From Puia sp. (lineage in GTDB: Bacteria; Bacteroidota; Bacteroidia; Chitinophagales; Chitinophagaceae), in the NCBI GenBank assembly GCA_031292515.1, contig JARLGZ010000235.1:124001-188000 (forward strand): a stretch of 64,000 nt of DNA. Direction: 5' to 3'. The notes beneath the pieces are model-generated. The model saw only the letters and a list, made by a program, of their open reading frames with translations. It was not told where the DNA came from and made no database searches. The stretch's first letter is position 1; the number at the start of each line of letters is the position of its first letter. Position numbers and translations under genes: made by a program. Of the stretch, positions 1-7,875 are shown piece by piece.

Positions 1-915
1 CGTCAGGGATACCAGTTTTCGATAAAGCCCGGATTTACTGTATCCCAATGGTTTGCTGAAATCATCGACTTTGAAATTCGTGTCGCTCCACACAGACTCG
101 GTATAGTCCATTAAAAGTGTCAGAAACTCCTCGTCGGCATGGCTCAACGAGACGATGCCCGCCCCCTCCAAAGGATCCGGGCTCTCGTGACCGTATAGCT
201 CCTTTACTTCCCCGGAGACGATAATATCGCCTTTTACGATCTTGCAGATCCTTTCAGCGAGTTTGACGGCATCCTGGAAGAGCAGCTTCTTGTCGGTTAC
301 CGGTGACCCGGCGCTTAATCCTATTTTTAAAAATACCCCGTCCCTGTTCAGCTCCTTTGTAAAGTCTTTAAAGGCGGCCCGGATATCAAAAGCCGCGCGG
401 ACGGCGCCGGAGGACGATTTAAAAGAAACCAAAAACAGGTAGCCGCCCTCTTTTACCGGTTTCCCGCCATAACCTTGCAGCACCCGCAGCGCGGCTTTGT
501 TGAAATCATGTAGAAAAGACACGAACCGGGTATGATCATTTTTCGTCAGCGACGAGCGGCTCACCTCGGCGACCATGATGATTCTGAATCCCGGGTCATT
601 GATGATATTCAATTCTGTGTCCTGCGTCTTTGCAGGGTCCTCTATTCTTCCTAGAAACGAATCGACAATACCGGGATCTACTTCTATCACGCGGTGAGGA
701 ACCTGGCCGTGTGCATGATTATGCATCTTGCGGATCGCCTCCTCATCGGGAGCCTCGATTAAACAAAAGGCGGTCTTTCTCTTTTCATCGAACCAATAGG
801 TCAGCCCCCTGCAGCCAAACTGCTCCTGTATTTTCAGGTCTTCCTGATGCAGACGGGCGATATGCTCTGCGGTGACCGTCTCGGAAACATCGTGGCGGTC
901 CATAAAAATCGGCAT
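1..915 (-). CDS. DUF4242 / cyclase-homology / AraC-type HTH regulator (C-terminus cut by window edge)
   Basis: The minus-strand frame is open from an ATG at 915 to the left edge (305 codons seen). Residues 1-80 look like the small ferredoxin-like DUF4242 (nickel-binding-like) fold, with MDRHDV near the start and HNHAHGQVPHRVIEV at its end. Residues about 108-255 resemble a class III nucleotide cyclase domain (IGLSAGSPVT, LAERIC), but the segment that normally carries the first metal Asp reads MVAEVSRSS, so catalysis is doubtful. From about residue 268 an AraC-type helix-turn-helix begins (LGYSKSGLYRKL) and runs out of the window. I infer a cytoplasmic ligand- or metal-sensing transcription factor; its target is unknown. 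Domain names rest on visible motifs only. Confidence 0.75.
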   Translation of the reverse strand, partial: MPIFMDRHDVSETVTAEHIARLHQEDLKIQEQFGCRGLTYWFDEKRKTAFCLIEAPDEEAIRKMHNHAHGQVPHRVIEVDPGIVDSFLGRIEDPAKTQDTELNIINDPGFRIIMVAEVSRSSLTKNDHTRFVSFLHDFNKAALRVLQGYGGKPVKEGGYLFLVSFKSSSGAVRAAFDIRAAFKDFTKELNRDGVFLKIGLSAGSPVTDKKLLFQDAVKLAERICKIVKGDIIVSGEVKELYGHESPDPLEGAGIVSLSHADEEFLTLLMDYTESVWSDTNFKVDDFSKPLGYSKSGLYRKLVSLT

Positions 916-1082
916 AAAAATATTTTTTAAATATTCTACACCAAATGGTGCTCGGGAATGAGTCGACGACCCTATCAGGGAACGGAGATGCAAAAAAAGA
1001 AGCGATTCAAAAAGAACCAATGATTAGCAATAGGGAAATTACGAAAAAAATGAAGACCCGCTTATCCCATTTACCCGACATC

Positions 1083-2219
1083 CTACCCCCTTTCCTGTGC
1101 CCGCAGCCATCGTTCGGGGATCTCATTGTTGCTGGCGACCAGGTAGTCTTTATAGGAGCAGGCTATAAATTTCTTATCCGGCAGCTGCATCCACCAGCGG
1201 TTGGTCCGCTTGCTTTGCAGGAATACCGTCTCCACCTCCGCAAAAGCAGTATGATATTCCAGGAAAAAATCCTTTTCGTGGAGGGACGCCTCCCGGCGGC
1301 TACGGCTCTTGCCATCCACCAGGTACCAAAGCATATGGCTGATCTGTTTGGCTGTTAAATGGTCTTTGTCCTTTGAAGGCATGTAGCCATAGATGCCGAC
1401 CGTATTGACATGGTTGCTGAGACCGGCATAACGCATGAGGATACAGGCCTCTTCTCCGTTGAGGCCATTGGGAGATAAGAGGCTGGCGGGGGAATAGGCA
1501 TTGGCAATCGCCGAGATATCAAAGCTGAAAAGACTGGAGTTTCGAATCACCGGCTCCATCTCCTCGATACTTTCTCTGACGGTTCCGAGCCGAAAACAAT
1601 CGAACCGCAGTTTATCCATCGTCTCCAGCATATGAGGGTGTACATAATAGCTTTGAAAAGCGATATGACTATAATGACGGATATAGTTCGGTTCTCCTGT
1701 CAGCATCTCCATCAGGAAATTGTCGTTACGATGCAGGGAATTCATATCGAGATCTATCAGCGCATCGACGCAGGTCGCCTCCACGATCTGCTTTCTGTCC
1801 GAATAAGAATAGTATTGAGAAAGGGTAAGGTCATGCGAACCGCCCAGGATGACAACCGTTTTGCCGATGGCCGTCAACTCCATGATGACCGTTTTCAGCG
1901 CGGCTTGCGTATCTGCCAGACTGGCCCCTGAACGGATATTTCCGGCATCGGCCAACCGGGTATCCGCATGCCACCAGAAAAGCTGGTAAAACTGTTGCCT
2001 GATCGCATCCGGCGCGGCATGATCCCGGCTGTCCCTGCCGATACCCCGTTGTTCGCCGCATCCGACCAGCACGATATCTGCTTCGAACAGATCGGGGAAA
2101 TAATCGTCATGAACCGCAATCAGTTTGCCGACCTGCCCGTCCTTATATCCTTCGTCCTGCGAAAGCTCGTGGAGGTTTACCGGTTCCAGGAAATCACTGA
2201 TATGGAGATTGCGCGGCAT
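1083..2219 (-). CDS. Arginase/formimidoylglutamase-fold protein with incomplete metal-site motifs
   Basis: A 378-residue protein of the ureohydrolase (arginase/agmatinase/HutG) fold. The family order is visible: GGSHD at 126-130 replaces the usual GG(D/G)HS, LIDLDMN at about 154-160 stands where DAHxD is expected, and SFDISAI at 232-238 stands where SFDxDxxDP is expected. One His and some Asp residues remain, but the second and third motifs are changed. Bacteroidota carry such divergent HutG-like proteins, often annotated as formimidoylglutamase (established). Whether this one hydrolyses formiminoglutamate is uncertain; no other hut gene is present. It diverges from pheS across a short shared promoter region and has its own TAnnTTTG box. 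Confidence 0.75.
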   Translation of the reverse strand: MPRNLHISDFLEPVNLHELSQDEGYKDGQVGKLIAVHDDYFPDLFEADIVLVGCGEQRGIGRDSRDHAAPDAIRQQFYQLFWWHADTRLADAGNIRSGASLADTQAALKTVIMELTAIGKTVVILGGSHDLTLSQYYSYSDRKQIVEATCVDALIDLDMNSLHRNDNFLMEMLTGEPNYIRHYSHIAFQSYYVHPHMLETMDKLRFDCFRLGTVRESIEEMEPVIRNSSLFSFDISAIANAYSPASLLSPNGLNGEEACILMRYAGLSNHVNTVGIYGYMPSKDKDHLTAKQISHMLWYLVDGKSRSRREASLHEKDFFLEYHTAFAEVETVFLQSKRTNRWWMQLPDKKFIACSYKDYLVASNNEIPERWLRAQERG

Positions 2220-2235
2220 GAGTGCTGATTTGCAG

Positions 2236-2243
2236 CAAACCTA
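2236..2243 (-). promoter_or_regulatory. -7 promoter box (TAGGTTTG) of the arginase-like gene
   Basis: Perfect match to the Bacteroidota -7 consensus TAnnTTTG on the minus strand, 16 bases before the ATG at 2219. No convincing -33 element was found. Confidence 0.55.
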
Positions 2244-2300
2244 CACTAAAATGCAAATCCTCCTATCGGAAAAAATTTTTACCCTTAATAAGGGAGGGGG

Positions 2301-2308
2301 TATCTTTG
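2301..2308 (+). promoter_or_regulatory. -7 promoter box (TATCTTTG) of pheS
   Basis: TAnnTTTG match ending only four bases before the pheS ATG at 2313. The predicted transcription start falls at or next to the start codon, so the mRNA would be leaderless or nearly so. Confidence 0.6.
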
Positions 2309-2312
2309 CGGG

Positions 2313-3341
2313 ATGGAGCAACTGTTACAACAAATAGAGGCTTATAAACAGGAGATTTTGGCGATTACTCCCGATGGCGCGGAAGCACTGGAATCCTACC
2401 GGATAAAATTCCTCGGGACCAAAGGGATCGTGAAAAACCTGTTTGCAGGGATGAAAGACGTTCCTGTCGATCAGAAGAAAGAGTTCGGTCGACTACTGAA
2501 TGAATTCAAACAACTGGCGGAAGACCGCTACGAAAGCTGGAAGCAGTCCCTGGAAAGCGGCCCCGCTGCCGGCGAAAAGATTGACGGCACCCTTCCCGGC
2601 GATCCGCTTCCATTGGGAAGCCGTCACCCCATCAGTATGACGCGTGACAGGATCGTTCACATCTTCGGCAGGCTGGGGTTTTCCGTGGCGGAAGGCCCCG
2701 AGATCGAAGACGATTGGCATAATTTCACAGCCCTGAATCTCCCCGAAAATCATCCTGCCAGGGATATGCAGGATACCTTTTATATACATCAGAACCCCGA
2801 TTGGCTGTTGCGTACGCATACAAGCAGCGTCCAGGCCAGGGTCATGGAGAAACAGAAACCACCCATCCGCATCATCTGTCCCGGCCGTGTCTACCGGAAC
2901 GAGACCATCAGTGCCCGGGCCCATTGCTTTTTCCACCAGACAGAAGGCCTGTATGTAGACGAAAATGTCTCTTTCGCCGATCTGAAGCAGACCCTGTATT
3001 TTTTTGTGCAGGAGATGTTCGGAAAAGACGTTAAGACCCGTTTCCGCCCTTCTTATTTTCCGTTCACGGAACCCAGTGCCGAGATGGACATCACCTGTCT
3101 GATCTGCGGAGGCAGCGGTTGCAATATTTGTAAGCATACCGGCTGGGTGGAAATACTCGGCAGCGGGATGGTACATCCGAAAATGCTGGAGAATTTTGGC
3201 ATCGATAGTAATAAATATACGGGTTTCGCCTTCGGAATGGGAATTGAAAGGATCTGCCAGGTGAAATACCGGATAAACGACCTTCGCCTGTATTCTCAAA
3301 ACGATGTAAGGTTTCTCAGCCAGTTCACAGCGGCTATATAA
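2313..3341 (+). CDS. pheS: Phenylalanine--tRNA ligase alpha subunit
   Basis: A 342-residue class II aminoacyl-tRNA synthetase alpha chain, normal length for bacterial PheS. The first 90 or so residues form the charged helical arm that binds tRNA. The catalytic core follows: motif 2 region CPGRVYRNE, the FHQTEGLYVDE substrate segment, and motif 3 FGMGIERICQVKYRI near the C-terminus. It pairs with PheT, which is not in the window, to charge tRNA-Phe in the cytoplasm. The ATG at 2313 follows a TAnnTTTG box by four bases, which fixes the start. The stop is 11 bases before the next gene, suggesting co-transcription with the dehydrogenase. Confidence 0.97.
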   Translation: MEQLLQQIEAYKQEILAITPDGAEALESYRIKFLGTKGIVKNLFAGMKDVPVDQKKEFGRLLNEFKQLAEDRYESWKQSLESGPAAGEKIDGTLPGDPLPLGSRHPISMTRDRIVHIFGRLGFSVAEGPEIEDDWHNFTALNLPENHPARDMQDTFYIHQNPDWLLRTHTSSVQARVMEKQKPPIRIICPGRVYRNETISARAHCFFHQTEGLYVDENVSFADLKQTLYFFVQEMFGKDVKTRFRPSYFPFTEPSAEMDITCLICGGSGCNICKHTGWVEILGSGMVHPKMLENFGIDSNKYTGFAFGMGIERICQVKYRINDLRLYSQNDVRFLSQFTAAI

Positions 3342-3352
3342 AAACTTCAGGC

Positions 3353-4213
3353 ATGATCCGGACAATCTGCGTTTGCGGGGCGGGCACTATGGGCGGCGGG
3401 ATCGCTCAGGCGGCCGCTCAGAGCGGTTTTAACACCATCCTCTATGATCTGAACACGGAAAGCCTGCGGAAAGCCCGTCTTTCCATTGACAACAACCTTG
3501 AGAAAGCGGTTCAGCACCATAAGCTTGGGGAGACAGCCCGGCAGACTGCCCTTGCAAATCTCTTCTTCACCGATCAGATAGCCGATTGCGTCGCGGATTT
3601 TATCATCGAAGCGATCCTCGAAAAACCCGAAGCGAAGAAGGCTCTTTTCAATCACCTGGCCACGCTCAACGGGCCCGAAACGATCCTGGCTTCCAACACG
3701 TCTTCCCTGTCCGTGACGGCCATCGCCGAGGGAACGGACCGCCCCGGAAGAGTAATCGGAATGCATTTCTTTAATCCGGCGCCTGTCATGAAACTGGTAG
3801 AGGTCATCCATACCCGGTATACAGATGAAAGAACCGCGCGGGTCACGGCCTGGCTGGCCTTAGCCATGACCAAGACCCCCGTCAATTGCGGGGACTTCCC
3901 CGGCTTCATCGTCAATCATGTCGCAAGACCTTACTACCTGGAGGCACTTCGTATCCTGGAAAAAGGAGGGGCAGATATCGATACCGTCGACGCCCTGATG
4001 GAAGCCACCGGTTTTAAAATGGGGCCCTTCCGGCTAATGGACCTGATCGGCAATGATGTGAATTATTCCGTGAGCGTTTCGGTCTATACGGCATTGGGCG
4101 AGCCTGCCCGGTTGAAGCCATCCCCCTTGCAGCGACGGAAAGTGGAGGATAACGAGCTCGGGCGGAAAACGGGCAGAGGCTTTTATCATTACACCATCAA
4201 TCCATCGCTTTGA
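3353..4213 (+). CDS. 3-hydroxybutyryl-CoA / 3-hydroxyacyl-CoA dehydrogenase
   Basis: A 286-residue soluble NAD-dependent 3-hydroxyacyl-CoA dehydrogenase (Hbd/PaaH type). The N-terminal Rossmann motif GAGTMGGG lies at about 9-16. MHFFNPAPVMKLVEV carries the catalytic His and the NP signature, and FPGFIVNHVARPY opens the C-terminal helical domain. It oxidises 3-hydroxyacyl-CoA to 3-ketoacyl-CoA in fatty-acid or aromatic degradation, or works in reverse. The length fits the single-domain enzyme, not the fused multifunctional FadB. The ATG lies 11 bases after pheS, and its stop overlaps the TTG start of the epimerase gene, so pheS, this gene and the next may form one transcript. Confidence 0.92.
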   Translation: MIRTICVCGAGTMGGGIAQAAAQSGFNTILYDLNTESLRKARLSIDNNLEKAVQHHKLGETARQTALANLFFTDQIADCVADFIIEAILEKPEAKKALFNHLATLNGPETILASNTSSLSVTAIAEGTDRPGRVIGMHFFNPAPVMKLVEVIHTRYTDERTARVTAWLALAMTKTPVNCGDFPGFIVNHVARPYYLEALRILEKGGADIDTVDALMEATGFKMGPFRLMDLIGNDVNYSVSVSVYTALGEPARLKPSPLQRRKVEDNELGRKTGRGFYHYTINPSL

Positions 4214-5220
4214 AAATACTCATAACAGGTGGGACCGGTTTTCTCGGTTCTTATATTGTCCAGGAGCTCGTAAACGGCGGGCATGAGGTGAGGGCCATCC
4301 GGCGCGGCAACAGGCTCCCCTTTTTCATGCCTGCCGCGATTTTCGATAAAGTGGAATGGGTCGAAGGGGACATCCTGGATATTTCTTCCCTGGAAGAATC
4401 CATGGAGGGGATCGACGCCGTGATCCATGCGGCAGCCAGGGTGTCTTTTCAACCGGGAAACCGGAAAGAACTGTATAAAACGAATATTGAAGGCACCGCC
4501 AATGTGGTCAATGCCTCCATTGCGGGGGGAGTGGGGCGCTTCATCCATATCAGCTCGGTCGCTGCGCTGGGGGAAACAGTCGCCGGGGAACTTACCGGGG
4601 AAAGAAGACAGTGGGAGGAAAATATCTTCACCACACACTACGCCGTCAGTAAATACCAGGCGGAGATGGAAGCGTGGAGAGGCATGGGAGAAGGGCTGAA
4701 TGTCTCGATCGTAAACCCCTCCACCATCCTGGGATATGGGGATTGGAACAACGGCAGCTGCGCCATCTTCAAAAGCCTCTACCAGGAGTTCCCCTGGTAC
4801 ACCGAAGGCATGAACGGCTTCGTAGATGTGCGGGACGTGGCCCGGGCCGTCTTCTGTTTGCTGGAATCGGATACAACGGGAGAACGCTTCATCCTCAGTA
4901 GCGACAACTGGACTTACCGCCGCTTATTCGATTGCATTGCCGACGGTCTTGGCAAGCGACGTCCTCCCCGGAAAGTCACTCGTTTTCTGGCCGCCCTGGC
5001 CTGGCGATTCGAAAAGATAAAATCCCTGTTTACCGGGAAAGAACCTGTTTTGACCCGGGAAAGCGCTAAAATAGCCCTGAAGAAAAGCAGTTTCGACAAC
5101 CGCAAATTCCTCGCCCGGTTCCCCGACTTCCATTTCACAACGCTGGATCAGACTATCCTGGCAGCGTGCAAATCCTATTTGCAGGATGAAAAATCCGGCA
5201 ATCCACGAGACTTTTTATAA
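4210..5220 (+). CDS. NAD-dependent epimerase/dehydratase (extended SDR)
   Basis: A 336-residue extended short-chain dehydrogenase. The glycine motif ITGGTGFLGSYI sits at about residues 4-15, DAVIHAAA near 75 is typical of the second strand region, and HISSV then HYAVSKYQAE supply the Ser-Tyr-Lys triad. The C-terminal part is variable, so the substrate (sugar nucleotide, dihydroflavonol-like or isoprenoid) cannot be read. Translation starts at TTG 4210, which overlaps the TGA of the dehydrogenase, implying coupled translation. Such SDRs are common in Bacteroidota; a specific name would be a guess. Confidence 0.85.
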   Translation: MKILITGGTGFLGSYIVQELVNGGHEVRAIRRGNRLPFFMPAAIFDKVEWVEGDILDISSLEESMEGIDAVIHAAARVSFQPGNRKELYKTNIEGTANVVNASIAGGVGRFIHISSVAALGETVAGELTGERRQWEENIFTTHYAVSKYQAEMEAWRGMGEGLNVSIVNPSTILGYGDWNNGSCAIFKSLYQEFPWYTEGMNGFVDVRDVARAVFCLLESDTTGERFILSSDNWTYRRLFDCIADGLGKRRPPRKVTRFLAALAWRFEKIKSLFTGKEPVLTRESAKIALKKSSFDNRKFLARFPDFHFTTLDQTILAACKSYLQDEKSGNPRDFL

Positions 5221-5243
5221 TTTGAGCTTCTAAACGAATACCC

Positions 5244-6338
5244 ATGAAACCGAGCCTGATTATCAGATTCCTTTTTTGCGCCGGTGCCGGTCTTTTATTG
5301 TCGCTCCCTCTTTTTTCGCAGGACAAGTATTTTACTATCAGCGGCCAGGTCCTGGATCAAAAGACAGGTCTGCCTATGCCGGGCGCTTCCGTATTCTGCC
5401 AGAATACTACGATGGGAACCGTCTCGAACAATGAAGGTCGTTTTTTTCTCCGCATGGGAAATGGCGGGTACGATATGGTGGTATCCTATACGGGGTATGA
5501 GACAAAACTCCTGCGCGTCAGCAACGGCAGTAAGAATGACTCCCTCCATATAGAATTAAAAGAACAGGACAAAAGCATGGGAGAGGTTGTCGTAGCAGGC
5601 AGCGCCCTGGTAGCCGACGGATGGAACAAATACGGCCAGTTCTTTTTCGACAATTTTATCGGCACGACACCCAACGCCGGGAAATGTACCATCGAGAACA
5701 AAGAAGCCCTGAAATTCTACTTCTATAAGAAAAGAAATAAGCTCAAGGTCAAATGCGATTCAAACCTCGTGATCGTAAACAATGCACTCGGATACAGGAT
5801 AAAATACCAGTTGGATTCCTTTGTGTATGAATACGGCAGCGATGTGGGCAGCTCCGCCGGTTACCCTTTTTTCGAGGAACTCTCCGGGTCCCCCGAACAA
5901 CACGAAACCTGGAAGCAGAACCGGCTGGACACCTATCTGGGTTCCCGCCTCCATTTCATGCGCTGCTGGTATGACAGCACCCTGCATGACGAAGGGTTCA
6001 GCATAGAACTCCTGGACAGCGCCAGCAACAGATATGCTCCGGCGTTTAAAGACCCTTATATCGACAAAATTTACTCCGTTGACAGCGGAGAGGTAAATAT
6101 CAATATCAACGGCCGGATCCGGGTCACCTACACCAACCGGCCATCGGACAAAAAATACCTGTCAGACTTTAAATTTCCTGCCGATATGAAAGGGCAGATA
6201 TCCCTGGTGGATATCATCGGAGGCTTTACGATCGATGAGAACGGGTATTTCTATGACCAGACAGATCTGACCAATATCGGCTATTGGTCCTGGAAGAAAT
6301 TTGCCGAGACCTTGCCCTATGACTATTTGCCGGAGTAG
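5244..6338 (+). CDS. Secreted protein with carboxypeptidase-like regulatory domain
   Basis: A 364-residue exported protein. Residues 1-25 form a signal peptide (FLFCAGAGLLLSLPLFSQ). Residues about 29-115 are a CarboxypepD_reg-like beta-sandwich with the typical pattern ISGQVLDQKTGLPMPGASV, then GTVSNNEGRF and VSYTGYE, as at the front of many SusC/TonB-dependent receptors. The rest (ADGWNKYGQFFFDNFIGTT and beyond) lacks the TonB plug and barrel, so this is not a receptor. It is probably a periplasmic or surface-associated protein of unknown role. The ATG lies 23 bases after the epimerase gene. A cluster of hairpins follows the stop. Confidence 0.8.
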   Translation: MKPSLIIRFLFCAGAGLLLSLPLFSQDKYFTISGQVLDQKTGLPMPGASVFCQNTTMGTVSNNEGRFFLRMGNGGYDMVVSYTGYETKLLRVSNGSKNDSLHIELKEQDKSMGEVVVAGSALVADGWNKYGQFFFDNFIGTTPNAGKCTIENKEALKFYFYKKRNKLKVKCDSNLVIVNNALGYRIKYQLDSFVYEYGSDVGSSAGYPFFEELSGSPEQHETWKQNRLDTYLGSRLHFMRCWYDSTLHDEGFSIELLDSASNRYAPAFKDPYIDKIYSVDSGEVNININGRIRVTYTNRPSDKKYLSDFKFPADMKGQISLVDIIGGFTIDENGYFYDQTDLTNIGYWSWKKFAETLPYDYLPE

Positions 6339-6362
6339 TGATGTGCGTCTCTGTTTCTCCCC

Positions 6363-6431
6363 GGGGCTATATAAATATAGCCCCTGTCACGATTTTATGA
6401 TGGCCCTTCGGGCAGCGGCCCCGTGGGCCGC
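6363..6431. terminator. Three-hairpin cluster between convergent genes
   Basis: A perfect 9-bp stem with a TAAA loop (6363-6384), a 4-bp GCCC/GGGC stem with a TTC loop (6403-6413), and a perfect 7-bp GC-only stem with a CGT loop (6415-6431) ending at the lpxD stop codon. It sits between two convergent genes and probably serves as a bidirectional transcription end, though no long T run follows. Confidence 0.5.
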
Positions 6432-7373
6432 TTACCCCATCACCTTTTTCCAGAGTTCGGGAATGCGCTTGATCCAGACTATCTCTCTTTTTTTGAGACC
6501 AGCCTCTTCGGCGGGATATCCAAAATAGACTTTCCCGCCCTCCAGCGAGGAAGGCACGCCGCTCTGCGCGAGTACGATTGCATGGTCCCCGATACGAAGC
6601 GTCTTGCTGATACCCACCTGGCCCCAAAGAATGACCCCGTCGCCGATATCGACGGCTCCGGCAATACCCACCTGGGCGGCAAGCAGGCAATTCTTCCCGA
6701 TTACCGTATCATGCCCGATATGCACCATATTGTCGATCTTGGTACCCCGGCCGATCCGGGTATCATGGCTGACACCCCGGTCGATCGTACAACCGGCTCC
6801 TATTTCGACGTCGTCCCCGATCACCACCCTTCCGCAGCTCTCCATTTTCTTATACCATACCTCCCGGTCTTTCTTCGTGTTATAATAAAATGCGTCCGAT
6901 CCGATCACCGAACCGGCCTGCACGACGACATTGTCGCCGATCTCGCAATAGTCGAGAATGGTAACACCCGGATGGATCCTGCAATTCCTGCCGATCGTAA
7001 CATGATGACCGATAAAAGAATTCGGATAGACATAGGTCCCCTCGCCGATTACCGCCGTATCACTCACCGGCTTGACGGCAGGTTCAAAAGGGCGGAAATG
7101 CCGGACAATACGCAGATACGCTTCGAAAGGCTCCTTTACGACTACCAGCGCCTTACCCGCCGGAACGTCCACGACTTTATTGATGATGATGAAAGAAGCG
7201 GCCGATTCGATACAGGTCGAATAATATTTGGGATGATCCACGAAGACGAGGTCGCCGCTCTCTACCTTGTGTATCTCATTGATGCCGGTAGCTTGTCCAT
7301 TCTTATCGCCGATCAGCTCCGCGTCCAGGAAATCAGCGATCCATTGAATTGATACCGGAGAAGGGAATTTCAT
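6432..7373 (-). CDS. lpxD: UDP-3-O-acylglucosamine N-acyltransferase
   Basis: A left-handed beta-helix acyltransferase of lipid A synthesis, 313 residues. An N-terminal uridine-binding-like domain (about 1-95) precedes hexapeptide repeats (about 100-285), for example AVIGEGTYVYPNSFIG and CRIHPGVTILDYCEIG. MVHIGHDTVIG carries the His expected to be the catalytic base. It transfers a 3-hydroxyacyl chain from ACP to UDP-3-O-acyl-glucosamine in the cytoplasm. I choose the ATG at 7373 because the -7 box at 7389-7396 overlaps the longer TTG alternative at 7391. It stands alone, without lpxC or fabZ. It could be an LpxD paralogue, since Bacteroidota often carry more than one. Confidence 0.88.
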   Translation of the reverse strand: MKFPSPVSIQWIADFLDAELIGDKNGQATGINEIHKVESGDLVFVDHPKYYSTCIESAASFIIINKVVDVPAGKALVVVKEPFEAYLRIVRHFRPFEPAVKPVSDTAVIGEGTYVYPNSFIGHHVTIGRNCRIHPGVTILDYCEIGDNVVVQAGSVIGSDAFYYNTKKDREVWYKKMESCGRVVIGDDVEIGAGCTIDRGVSHDTRIGRGTKIDNMVHIGHDTVIGKNCLLAAQVGIAGAVDIGDGVILWGQVGISKTLRIGDHAIVLAQSGVPSSLEGGKVYFGYPAEEAGLKKREIVWIKRIPELWKKVMG

Positions 7374-7388
7374 GATGAAAAGTTTCGG

Positions 7389-7396
7389 CAAAGGTA
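7389..7396 (-). promoter_or_regulatory. -7 promoter box (TACCTTTG) of lpxD
   Basis: TAnnTTTG match on the minus strand, 15 bases before the lpxD ATG at 7373. It overlaps an alternative TTG start and so argues against it. Confidence 0.6.
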
Positions 7397-7764
7397 AATC
7401 CGCTTTACCATTTTAGGATCGAACGCTCGCTTTTTACTCTTTTCGGGCCCCGGATGAAAAAAATTCAATCCCCGGTCCCTTCTTCTTTTCGAGCTCCCGA
7501 AAATCCGGTTACAGACGATTTCCTCAGTTGGAAAATGAGCTTCCTGCTTTCGGTAAAAAAAACGAATGAAGGGGAACCCCTTTATTCATCAGTGTTTCGA
7601 GCAATCGTGAAAATCCGGAAGGTCGATGAAAGAATCATTTTCGATGGATAAAGCCCGGGGAAAGGATTTCAAAAAAGCCTTGTAGTGCTTGCCTTTTCCA
7701 CAGATTAAAAAAAAATGTGAATAAAATATATTGGAAAATTTTTTTAGATAGAGAAAATTATTTT

Positions 7765-7848
7765 TAATATTGTGTAGGGAAATTTAATTCCCGGTACTTA
7801 CTAACCCATCCATATATTGAGAAGTCCCGCTGACAAGCGGGATTTTTT
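7765..7848 (+). ncRNA. Candidate small RNA or attenuator leader upstream of the pseudouridine synthase gene
   Basis: The 502-base gap between lpxD and the pseudouridine synthase holds no convincing protein gene. After a very AT-rich stretch (about 7700-7765), TAATATTG (7765-7772, one mismatch to TAnnTTTG) is followed by a short hairpin GGGAA/TTCCC (7777-7792). A strong intrinsic terminator comes next: stem TCCCGC/GCGGGA 7825-7842 and six T. No plus-strand gene precedes it, so either a roughly 70-nt RNA ends here or the terminator controls read-through into the gene starting at 7876. I do not recognise a known RNA family. Confidence 0.4.
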
Positions 7849-7875
7849 GTTGCCCACACCCAAATCCGACCGACC

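Noticed and set aside
945-1358. A 137-codon plus-strand frame opposite the arginase-like gene
   Set aside because: It mostly overlaps the C-terminus of a real gene on the other strand and has no domain pattern.
6423-7352. A 309-codon plus-strand open frame opposite lpxD
   Set aside because: It is an antisense shadow of the beta-helix coding sequence; its protein shows no fold or family pattern, and lpxD is unmistakable.
7454-7651. A 65-codon frame in the gap before the pseudouridine synthase
   Set aside because: No signal peptide, domain or promoter box; composition looks random. The terminator downstream fits a short RNA better.
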